NCBI GenBank assembly: GCA_963662175.1
Contig: OY759225.1
Location: 19,517,601 to 19,581,600, forward strand
Direction of reading: 5' to 3'
DNA length: 64,000 nucleotides
DNA from: Aradus depressus
Taxonomy: Eukaryota > Arthropoda > Insecta > Hemiptera > Aradidae
Each line of letters begins with the position of its first letter. The stretch's first letter is position 1. The position numbers were made by a program, and so were the translations under genes. Below, one piece after another: positions 12,701 through 24,700 of the stretch. The notes below the pieces were generated by a model. It was not told where the DNA came from. It worked only from the letters and a program-made list of their open reading frames with translations, and did not search any database.

Positions 12701-15700
12701 TATCTGCCATTGTATTGAACGTATCGATATGATGATATTGATGTAAATCGACTATTGATTTGTATTCCAAACCATCGATTAGTTTTGAAGGGAGAGAGAA
12801 AATTTAATTGATTAATTCTTGCTGAGCAAGTACATTGCTGATGATTCACTGATGACGTTTTTTCCTTCTTTCTTTTTCCAGTAACTGGTAAGAATGTTCC
12901 GTGACCTTTTGTCTCAAGGAAACTATGCGGAGAAATAAAAATAATGTTGATCTTCCTTGATTCTCTTCGCAGTTTTTGTTCGCAGTCACATCCCAGTTTT
13001 GTGCATTTTTTTAATCACTTATTTCGATGGCAACGAGGAATATGTTGTTAGTAATACATCCAGTTATACAATAGAGCAACTTTAAAATTTGAAAATTTCT
13101 CCGAAATTGCATATTTTCTACATTTTTTGTACCAATTGTTTCTTCTAGATTTTATATAGTAAGTTTGAGTATATCCAAATTCTTAAATAATTTAGGTAAA
13201 TTAAGTTTATACATTACTTAGGAATTGTTGAAATTAAAATAATTGTAAGATGTAAAAACAATCAAATAGTAATTTAAGTTTTAATACAGTACAGACTCGG
13301 GACCATCGCTTAACGTCCAATTCGAAGGAGGCCGGGTTTCAAACCCGCAATCTTGAGCTCAGTTTTTTTTTTTTTTTATAATTATTTGAATAAGTACACT
13401 TAACAAATTGTATATTAGGCTCATTCTCTTCAATAAAAATTATTATTATTATTATTATATAGAGAAGAGCCCTGTAGATAAAAGGTAGTATTCTTGCCAA
13501 CTGATCTCAACATTGCGGATTCGAAACCCGGCCGAGGGCCTTAGGTTATTTATCGGGAATGTAAAAAATCCTTGAGCACGCCATCCTTCGGATGGAATGT
13601 TAAGCGATGGTCCCTAGCCGGTGCGATCTTAAGTACTCCAATACACATACCCTCCTAGGTAACTAAACCTGGAAAGGCAACATTTTGAACTCATGTCCAC
13701 CAGAGTGACGAAAGATCGCTCTGGTAGTAGGCGATATGACCTCGCAGTTATAGCCCAGGCGCTAGTCACAATAACTAGCTAAATATATATAAATATAATC
13801 TGTCTGAATCATTACTGGGAAACAGATCAATATATTGTCTAAAAATCAAAAACATTTGTCCCAGCTTTGAGCAGTTCTGAATAATTGTGACAATAATGTT
13901 AAGTTAACTTATTTGAAAAGAAACCAACTTTGTGCCTTTGTACGATGCCAGATAATGCACACTTTGTCTCTGCCCTTGGCGTTTGAAAATATTCCCACGT
14001 AAGGAAATGCTGCACTTAAAAAAACCATTAAACTAATATTTCACGAAAATTTGACTTAGCTACTTCTTCCCTATGGCTATCGATTTATGGTTTTAATTAA
14101 TTTCTTTTTGCATTTAAGGCATCATTATTTCTATAGGATCAAAAAGAAGTCATTCATATTGAGTGTTTAGATAAAAAAAAAATGAATAGAAACAATTTAA
14201 TAATAATTATTAAGGAATGACCATGAATAATAACTCATGAATTGCATTTTCTCTATTTTTCTACTAAATTAATTTATTCCTTTAAGCATTCAAAATCAGG
14301 ATAACATCTTTCTGACGCTATAAAATTACTGCAATTCTTAGATCATAAAAAAAATAATTTTACGTACAATTTTGTTTTTTAGTATTTAGAAATAGGTATT
14401 CACAACTGTATAAATAATATATTCAAAATCTACATTTTAAACATTATTTTTTATTATACTACAAATATATTTTTAGTCTCTTGTATTTTTTATGTATTTT
14501 TATTATTATTTTATTTATTTTTATTTCATTTATATACATATTTTTTAATATATAATTTTTCTAATAATATATTCTTTTCAATTTATATCTTTTTTAATAT
14601 ATATTTTTTTATAATTGTAAATATTTTGTGTTTTTTTTTTAAATATATTTTGCATATTGTGACTTGATGACGGGACATTAGAATGTCCCGTTTATATTCT
14701 ATGATTTAATATTGTTTGTTGTATAGGTATAATTTATAAGCTATTTTGCTGTACAACCGAATAATAAAAATGAATGTTATTAGGTAGGTACCTATTTTAA
14801 AAACAAAAAAAAAAAATCTTTCTTCCCAAAGTTCTTCATGCTTAGTGAATACTTTTTGAAAGTTGAGATGTAGGTTCTAAAAGAAATTGACTTTTCATTC
14901 CAAAAGAATTACAATAATTTCTTTGAAAAAATTAAAAATTACTAATTTCTTTATCATTTATTCAAATTGTAATAATTTGAAAAATAAATACTTTGAAATC
15001 TCTATTCTTGTAATTTGATAGGCATAAAATTCATATTTTTTTGCATTAAACCCCACTAAAAAATCCTAAACAAAAAAATGTCACAACCTCAATTCCTTTG
15101 GAAGATTGAATAAACAAAATGAGCTTTAAGTCATTTTGAAAAAAAAAATAAAGGAAGGCAAATTTCGGAAACAATCAATGTTTATATTTAAGACCATCAA
15201 AAATCGACTTATTTTAAATACTTAGAAGTGATATTTCAATTTTAAAAAGTATTCCACTAAGTTAAAAGACTATTTAAAAGAAGGATTGTCATTTTTTGGT
15301 ATTGTTCAAACATATTAACCTATATTTTGGTATATAATTGCGAAAAAGTGTCAGCCATGTTAAACTTACTCAATTTTTGTGCTCATTAGGTTTGAGTCAA
15401 ATCGGAAAATATGTTTTTAGGTGTCTTACAATGACTTATTGAGGATCTATATATTATATATTATTATTTATTTTCTTTTTTTTTTCTTTTGCAGTTGATA
15501 TCGACAAATGGCTAGAAAATCAACTAATCATGTCAAAAAATAGTTTGGAAAAGGCCAAGAATAGCGTTGAACGATACTGCAGCGTTCGGACCATGTCTCC
15601 TGAACTCTATGCAGGATGTGAGACTCTTAACGAGATGTACAAACTAAGTTTCGAACATTTGTAAGTATAACAATAATTATCATTATTATTAGTATTCCGG

Positions 15701-18700
15701 GACACTAATATACCATTATAAGTTTAGAATTTATTAGTTAGTTATTGTGACTCATGCCCGGGCTTTAACAAAGAGATCATATTGCCTACTCCCATGGACT
15801 AAATAGAGTCTAATGAACACGCAATGAACAGACGAAAGAAATAGACTGTTACCTGCATCAGTGAAAAATATACTAATGGTTCAATTTAATTTGAAATATT
15901 TCAACTGCTAACGATTTTATACCCATATTTTAACAAGTAACTAGTTACTAACTTCAGTTCGAAACAATGCAAAATATGAATAAATAACAAGTATATTTTT
16001 TGTACTTTGTATTATAAATTATAAATATGATTTACGATTTTACTTTTTTTTAAACTGTTTTGAGATTTTATTTTCCGTAAAATAATTATTGTTATTTTTA
16101 CGTATTAATATCATTATTAAATTATGTTATGATTTTACTTAATAAAGGGCGCCGGTAGCTCAGTGGTAAGCGTGCTTGACTTCTGAGCTCAAGGTCGTGG
16201 GTTCGTAGCCCGACCGAGGCCCTTAGTTTATTTTATCTGGGAGATAAAATAAACTTAAGCACGCCGTCCTTCGGATGGGACGTTAAGCGATGGTCCCGAG
16301 CCTGTACGATGTCAGGTACTCGTTAAAGACCCCTACCCTAGATGAATAAAAATTTAGGGTAGGCAAAATTTAGGACTCCCACAGTAGAGTCGGGCTCATG
16401 TCCACCAGAGTGACGAAAGAGCGCTCTGGTAGTAGGCGATATGACCTCGTAGTTAAAGCCCGGGCATGAGTCATAAAACCTAACTTAATAAAACTGCTAT
16501 ATCTTTTAGTTACTATTTATTTAGAACATTTAAAACAAGTCAATACTACACCATGGCCCCCACATTGGATTGCGGGCCCTGTAACCAGCATCAGGGTAGG
16601 GTTGGGCGATAGTCGATAGTTGGCACTATCGATAGTCCGATAATATCGGTTAAAAACTATCGAATACTATCGATAGTTTTCCGATAGCAATTCATTTTTG
16701 TCCAGATCTATTTAATAAAGAATTTCAAGAAATTTATTATAATTAAATTCAATTACCTACCTACCTATTGCAAACTTGCAGGATTATAAATTATAAGATA
16801 AGGGATAATTATAAAGATAAATGAAAAACGAATTTATTTGAATTTTCAAAAAGTGTGTGTAGATAATAAAAATTAATCCCATTTTTATACGGCGAGAGCG
16901 CAAAGGTTTTAATTAAGTTTTTAATTTATTTTGAAGTTGCCCGTCTCGCCCGCCACAAAGGCCGCCACTGCAAAGGCCTACTGATTACTCAGCCATCTCA
17001 ATTTTCATTGTTGTAAGCTGTCTAACAGCGATAATCATTCATCTAGGTACATAAATTCCTAGAACAAACATAAATAGAAATATTACAAAATTTGGATAAT
17101 TAAAATCAGCTTTGTGCTCTCGCCGGCCAACCCCAAAAAAATTTCTAAGAATTGTAGAATAAGATTCCCAATTAAAGAGGAAGTTAGGATTATAAATACT
17201 TAGAAGAGCCAAAGCCCAATACCTTGAATTTAATTTGTTTGCACAAGTGCGTGACTACGTCATCAACTTCAAAACTTGTGAGTAAAAATTAAAAAAATAT
17301 CAATAGTCAAAACTATCGTTATTGGTTACCGATAGGCGTGGCCTATCGATATTGGGTACCGATAGGCGTGATATATCAATATATCGATAGTAACTATCGA
17401 CTATCGCCCAACCCTAGATCAGGGTCGGCCCCCCATCTCATAGTCATGTGCTATATTATAATTACATGGTTATTTTTTAACCCTTTTACAATTTTATTTA
17501 AACTAAAAATAGATTGTAAGGTATAATTAATGTTTCAGTTTCAGTTAGATTTTAAAACCAAACTTTATTGATTAAATTATTTCACACATCAATTGCTACC
17601 GTGATTATATCATTTACTTTTATTTTACTGAAATTAACGTTTAAATTTTTAGATTTCTTTGACTCACTAACATTAAAATAAAAATTGACAAAAACTAGTA
17701 TTACGATCTAAAAAAAAAAATAACATTAAGAGCTCTAAAAATTACGATGTTTGTGTGTGTTTAATACACTGGCTACAACAAAAGCTTACTTATAGCCTAA
17801 CTGCCCTAAATTATCATAGCTTTCCTAGCTTTCTTTTGACTAAATTTATCAATAACATCTGAAAGTCAATAGTTTTAGCCAATTCATTTTCAATCAGTCA
17901 AACTGATACTATGCGTCGATGCGTCTATTTTTAGAACACTGCTCTGAGGGAAACAGCTGGACAATAGGCTGGGAAATAGGAGTGGGGGAGGGTTGAGGGA
18001 GTGCGTGGGGCCCGTCTATACCTGTCTCGTGCGCACTGTTTTATACTAGTAATTTGCAAACAAGAGTAACTATCCATGCACGCAACTAATTAAATAATAA
18101 CTTAATTACTCGCACAACTAGAATATGTATCTATTATACTAAATTTTCTTATAATTATATATTTTGCCTTTTTAAGCTATGATCCCTTGCAAAATCTACT
18201 AAAATAAAAAAATAAAAAGGACTGGAGCCGGACCCCCTTGGGCCCGGGCCCTGCAACCAGAGTTGCACCAGCCCCACCCTTGTGGGGGCCATGTACTACA
18301 CACAACCAACTGTAATCTTCTCTATTTCTTAAGGGGGTCAAACACGGTCAGTTTGGCTTGAACACATCGAACTGACACACCAAACTGACGTGTATGGGGT
18401 AGAAATGGCATGACATCATGCCAAAAAAATGAACTGATGGTTTGATGAAATTCCATCCAATGGTGTGACACATCGAAATGACGACAAGCCTATTTGACTG
18501 TGTGGGGTTTGAATCAGTTCAGTTCTTCAAACTAGCCATTCTGCGCATGCTCCGGCGTCATCAATTATCAACGTCATCAAAAGTTATTTTATGTATATTT
18601 TGATTTCTTTGTTTTCAATAAATAAAATTAAGTTTTAAAAGTTTATTAATAATTATTGTTTGGTGTGTGTTTTTTTTATTGTTTTTAAAAAATAAAAAGA

Positions 18701-21700
18701 CGATTTAATTATGTCTACTTGGAGTACAGACTTTTTAATAGAGTTTATAGATTTATTGAGGCAAGAAGAATGTTTATGGAAGGTTATATCAAAAGATTTC
18801 TACAATTAATTAAAAAAGGACGCTTCCTACGAGTTGCTTGTAAATAAAGTTAAAGAAATTGATGCCAACGCATGTAAGGAGACTGTAACAAAAAAAATTA
18901 ATAGTTTGAGAACTACATTTAGAAAAGAGCACAAAAAGGTTTACTTTTTTATTAAATGAGAAACTAATGAATATAGTTAGGTTAGGTTTTATGACTCAAG
19001 CCCGGGCTTTAACTACGAGGTCATATCGCCTACTACCAGAGCGCTCTTTCGTCACTCTGGTGGACATGAGCCCGATTCTACTGTGGGAGTCCTAAATTTT
19101 GCCTACCCTAAATTTTTATTCATCTAGGGTAGGGGTCTTTAACGAGTACCTGACATCGTACAGGCTCGGGGCAATCGCTTAACGTCCCATCCGAAGGACG
19201 GCGTGCTTAAGTTTATTTTACCTCCCAGATAAAATAAACTAAAGGCCTCGGTCGGGCTTGAGCTCAGAAGTCAAGCACGCATACCACTGAGCTACCGGCG
19301 CCCCTAATGAATATAGTTGAAGATAAGTTTCTTCGTCCATTCTCAAATAATTATTCCAATCTTTTGGATGAAACCTGTGCTCCTCCAAAATATTTATATG
19401 TGAATATTTTTTTGAAAGCCTTTTTGAAAGCCAGCCTTTCACCCAAATTTTTCTTCGATTTCTTTTTTTGGATGCAACAATGTAAATAGCCATAGCGCCA
19501 TATAACAACAATTCCTCGTTACTTGACATTTTTAATTTAATTTATTATAACTTATTTAAACAAACAAATCAAAGCTCGAAATAAACTTTTATTCACCCAA
19601 AAAAACAAGATGATGTGACACACTTAACTGACCGTGTGTAGACACCAAACCTATTTGATCAGTTAAAACTGACACACCAAACTGACCGTGTATGGCAGGC
19701 TTTAACCTCATACATTGCCAAAAATCGATCTTCAGAGTCGATACAACAAATTATTTATTACTTCAACTTAAAAAAAAAAATCGCTTGCGCCGCATTTTTT
19801 CCATTTATAATTTTATTCAGCACTGGTGTACTTTTTTCCATACAATGCTATTTGGTAACCCTACATTTATAGCAATACCTAAAGTAATCCACATAAATAA
19901 ACACATTATTACAAAAAATGAATAGAATTTTCTTTATACACAAAGTTTTTTTTATTTATTATTATTATTATGTTTTTTTTTTTTTGCAGGTCTATTGGAT
20001 ATCTTCCTGGGTTAACATCCAGATTGCACAAAGTGGCAATTGTTCGTATAGAAAGTCAAGAGCCGGAAGACTTCAACTTCAAGTGGCATCTGAAGAGAGT
20101 ACTTTGTGTTTCTGAATGGTTCCTGTTGAAAGGTCAAGATTTCACTGGATTTCATGTTGTTTTTGATTTGGAAAACTTACGTTTGGGTCATTTAACCAAA
20201 TTTCCTGTTTCTTTATTGAGAGCACTGTCACTCAATTCGGTAAGTTTAGCGTATAATTGTAAATATTTAATCAACATTAACAATGAACAATATAATAATT
20301 ATATAAATATACAATAATAATAATTATTATTGTTAATTATTATCATGATCGTTAAACTTGTTAATGACAATATTTATTATTTTTTGTAATCTGGCAAAAA
20401 TTGTCAATGTTATTTTGGCCCGGATAACGTTTGAATTTTCTAATCTGGCCCACATATAAGAACGCCTGCCCCCACCTACACTAAGAGAAGAGGTGGGGGA
20501 ATAGCTGTCGGCTCTGCACTTGTCTGGTTGTGGTGTGGAGAACGGACGATGCTTCGCTCCTCTGTAGGCCTAATGTGTGGCCACCTACACGGTGAACAAT
20601 GAATAGGGATCTATCGAAACAAATAAATACATGTAAAGTATCGATACTTTTGACTGACACAAATTACTTTTGGTATCGAATAGATATTACATGTATCGAT
20701 TCAAAGTACTCGTTTCAAATTTCAACAATTAAAAAACGTTTATATAAATTTTACAATACATCAAAATCGTTCATCGTCTTTCTTACAATTTTTTTTTCTA
20801 TTTGTTATAATAAAATACTGAACTCGAATTACGGTCCACGGACAAATGAAACATATATCGATGGTGACAGCCTCATGTGTGATGTGGTCACGCAATCTGC
20901 GTGATGCCTCCTTATTTCTTACCTCATTTACATAAAATGGTTTATCGTTTATGAAGGTATACGTTTGTTTGTTTTTGAACAGAACCGTGAACGTGATTAC
21001 GATTTCAGCATTTTATTTTATTTTTACATTCCATTTTGTGAAATTACAAATTATAATGCCTGGACCTAAGGCAAATGTGTGGATTTATTACATACACTAA
21101 GGACGTTTCGATCTCAGCGACTTGCAACAAGTGTTTTAGAGAAGTGAAATATTGTGGGAATACGAATAGTCAGTCTCCAGTGGTTTTATATCCTTAGTAA
21201 AAATCAATTGTATGTTTATTTTATTATTTTCAGTATGTTTTTAAGAATACATATTCGATTTGATTTATTCGTTGCTTATGCCCAACACAATATCTCATTT
21301 ATACCTTTCAAATTTTATTGTGTTTTAGGTTAGGTTTGGTTAGGTTTTATGACTCATGCCCGGGCTTTAACTACGAGGTCATATCGCCTACTACCAGAGC
21401 GCTCTTTCGTCACTCTGGTGGACATGAGCCCGACTCTACTGTGGGAGTCCTAAATTTTGCCTACCCTAAATTTTTATTCATCTAGGGCAGGGGTCTTTAA
21501 CGAGTACCTGACATCGTACAGGCTCAGAACCATCGCTTAACGTCCCATCCGAAGGACGGCGTGCTTAAGTAGGGGCCTCGGTCGGGCTACGAACCCACGA
21601 CATTGAGCTCAGAAGTCAAGCACGCATACCACTGAGCTACCGGCGCCCTGTTATTATGTTTTTTATTATTATTATTATATAGGTATATACATTATAAATG

Positions 21701-24700
21701 GTTTAAAAATAATTATAACGAAGTACTCGATTCAATCGATACGATTTTTATTAATATCTATATAGATTTATACATTTAAAAAAATTAAATACACCGAACT
21801 AAGAGATTGAATCGATTCGAGTAGTTTTTATTCGATACTTGCATAGTATCGAAATGTTTATTTGATATTACTCGTGAGTAAAAGTATTGATACTGTGTGG
21901 TATGGATTTAACCCTAAACATGAAAATCTGAGACTTTTCGTTATTTTGATAGAATAAATAAATAGGCATACATATGCATGCGTTTTGTGATGTGCATCTC
22001 AAACGAGAGACATACAGTTTTGCCACCAGTATAGATCCGTATATGATCTACTATCTCTTATTCAGTGTGTTATATAATAACAATAATATTTATTTTCGTT
22101 AAACCATAATGTATATTGGATAGGTACGTCTTAAAATTTCGTACATCAAAATAGATTATAAATTATATACATAATTCTATTTTTCTTCTTCACATATATT
22201 TTATTTTAGTTACTTATTATTAACATATTATTTTCTTCATTTCAGAAAGCCTATCCTGTGAGTTTCTCAGTGATCACTATCATTAACCATCCTCCTTTTA
22301 TGGAAAAACTTGTAGCGCTTTTCAAACCTTTTGTCTCACCAAAACTGTTTTCTAGGGTAAGTATGCACAATATTCTAAATGAGTGATATTTTCGCCTAAT
22401 ATTTTGCAGGTGTTCATGATGAGTGTCAATGAATGAAAGCACAACCTGCTTGTTTTTTCATTCATTAGTAGTTATAGTCATACTTTCCTCTATTTACATG
22501 CAGCTTTTTTTCATTTTTTTTTTTAACATTATTTTTTTGGATAATATATATATATTATTTTGTTACATTATTACATACATCAGGAAAACCGGTACTGCTA
22601 AATTTATTAACTAAAAGGGCGGACGGGAGGGTCAAAATGTTATTAAATAAATAAAACAAATTCCGTTTTTTCGGATCGCGTTTTTCGCGTAAATACGAGA
22701 ATGCGTTGTCTCAACTATAAGAGTTATATTGAAACAGTGTATATAAGAAATGTAGGTTTTTAATTGTCCTACATAAAATTCGAGTTAAATAAAAATTATT
22801 AATAAGTTCTGGAACTCCCTGTATAAGAGCTTACAGAATCTGTCTTTGTCTAACGAAGATAGTAGAGAGAGATGCACAATATGGCAACTAGAAATAAAGT
22901 CAAATCAATTTCCTATAATTCATATAAAATAATTATTTTAGCGATGTTTAAAATTAATTATATTAAAAATAGTATGTCAATCTTCATTTCTACGTCAAGC
23001 AGCTAATTATCACAATATAACAATTTTATTAAAATGATTTTGTTGTTGAAAATTTAATAGACAGTGATTTGAACTCAGCCAGTTTTCATCTGACTACTTT
23101 AAATGAGTGGTTGACGCGAAAAAGGTTCTAAACGCCAAAATAAAACTTCCTTGCGCTGCCATGTTGAGAACTACTGGTGGCTGTTAGAACCTTCTTCCAT
23201 GAGGCTCTACGCTGACGTGGGCTCAATACTACCAACTGCTGCTGTAACGGCAAAAAAACTTCCCTACACAGTCCCTAGAGACCTATAGAACCTGATTCCA
23301 CAGAAATATCATTTTCGACTAAAGTGGCGCTTAGAATCTTTTTCGCGTCAACCACTCAAATAACTAAGTTTCAAATTTCCTCATAATATCTAGTGTATCT
23401 CTTTAATTCTTGGGGGGTCATGACCCCTAGGACCCCTCTTGTATACGCTCCTGATTGCACAAGATATTTATATATAAACTGCTGGTTGCATTACACCATC
23501 TTCAGGTTTAGTCATAGTAAGACTTGATGATGGAGTAATGCTCAAACTAATATTTTATGTATAAATTTCTTGTGGAATAGACAACATTTTAAAAAAATAA
23601 ATGAAGTTTATTTTAAGTATTTATTATAAGTTTAGACAATATGGTCGCGTTTCTCAACTTAGCAGTTGCAAATGACCTTTCCTCCCGTCCATTTTCTTAA
23701 TAAAGTAGTATAGGTTCTATCTGGAGGGCGCCGGTAGCTCAGTGGTATGCGTGCTTGCCTTCTGAGCTCAAGAACGTTAGTTTATTTTATCTGGGAGGTC
23801 CTTCGGATGGGACGTTAAGCGATGGACCCGAGCCTGTACGATGTTAGGTACTCGTTAAAGACCCCTAACCTAGGTGAATAAAAATTTAGGTTAAGCAAAA
23901 TTTAGGACTCCCATAGTAGAGTCGGGCTCATGTCCACCAGAGTGACGAAAGAGCGGTCTGGTAGTAGGCGATATGACTTTGTAGTTAAAGCCCGGGCATG
24001 AGTAATAAAACATAACCTAAGGTTCTATCTGAAAACATTCGCTCTCTAGTCAAAACCAATTGACCCTGTTTGGGCTAAAAATTAATAGTTGACTTACATA
24101 GGGGCTTCTGAATCCTCATACTGTTTATGGAAACCAACTTATCAATAATTAATTGATTCAGGCAGGGGAAGTACATCGATGGTGATTCACCGACGAATTT
24201 ATTTTCACTTACATGTATTTCAGTTTATTGATCCTGTCTAGACCATATTTTTATATTTTATGTTTTATTTAATTTAATTGTTATTTATAATTTGGCTAAT
24301 TGTATTTTTTTTAATTTATATAAAATTATATTTTATCAATGATTAGTTTGACTGTTGGACTGCAATAAAGATAGTTATATCTAAAGGCGGGTCTATACGA
24401 ACATTAGCTAACAACAATGTTGGCGAACAATTTTTTTTTTTTTGTAGCGAACACTGTTATTTGCACCTACATGTCTTTTTTCTTTTTTTTCCCCCTGGCT
24501 TTATGTACGATGCATATTAGCCATGTCAATGTGTTATCTAGTTATTAACGACATCCATGGCCCCAGGAGGGAATTCTATCTATGAAATAAAACTCACTTC
24601 CGGACGGGATTCGAACCCGCAAATCATGGTGAGACCATGCAACCAAAGCCCTACGCTCTAGTCAGCACGGCCACCATGTGCTCCCGGACGGGATTCGAAC

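Larger units (their letters stand above)
11925..12870 (+). repeat. Repeat-C copy interrupted by a hAT
   Basis: The family blocks GTGTGTGAACACGGTAACTCCC and ATGAATGTATAGATA (11925-11975) continue at 12580-12870 with GAAGCTCATAAGGACGACACC and TTGCTGATGATTCACTGATGACG. The two halves are contiguous once the hAT at 11976-12579 is removed. Confidence 0.75.
18332..19701. mobile_element. PIF/Harbinger transposon, deleted, with a SINE inside
   Basis: The ends share ACACGGTCAGTTTGG as inverted repeats, and TTA duplications lie at 18329-18331 and 19702-19704, as expected for PIF/Harbinger. It encodes remnants of both characteristic proteins in convergent orientation: a MADF (Myb-like) protein and the nuclease. 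SINE-A copy 18979-19303 is inserted between them. Confidence 0.88.

Noticed and set aside
14670..14691. Rho-independent-type terminator
   Set aside because: The stem resembles one, but this is eukaryotic intron sequence with no bacterial gene upstream.
20590..21910. One large element with ATCGATAC-rich ends split by a SINE
   Set aside because: The two sides share motifs but not a continuous inverted repeat, and no target duplication could be located.
23405..23454. Possible hAT end (inverted CAGGAGCGTATACAAG)
   Set aside because: Only one end is seen and no 8-bp duplication could be found, so the element cannot be delimited.
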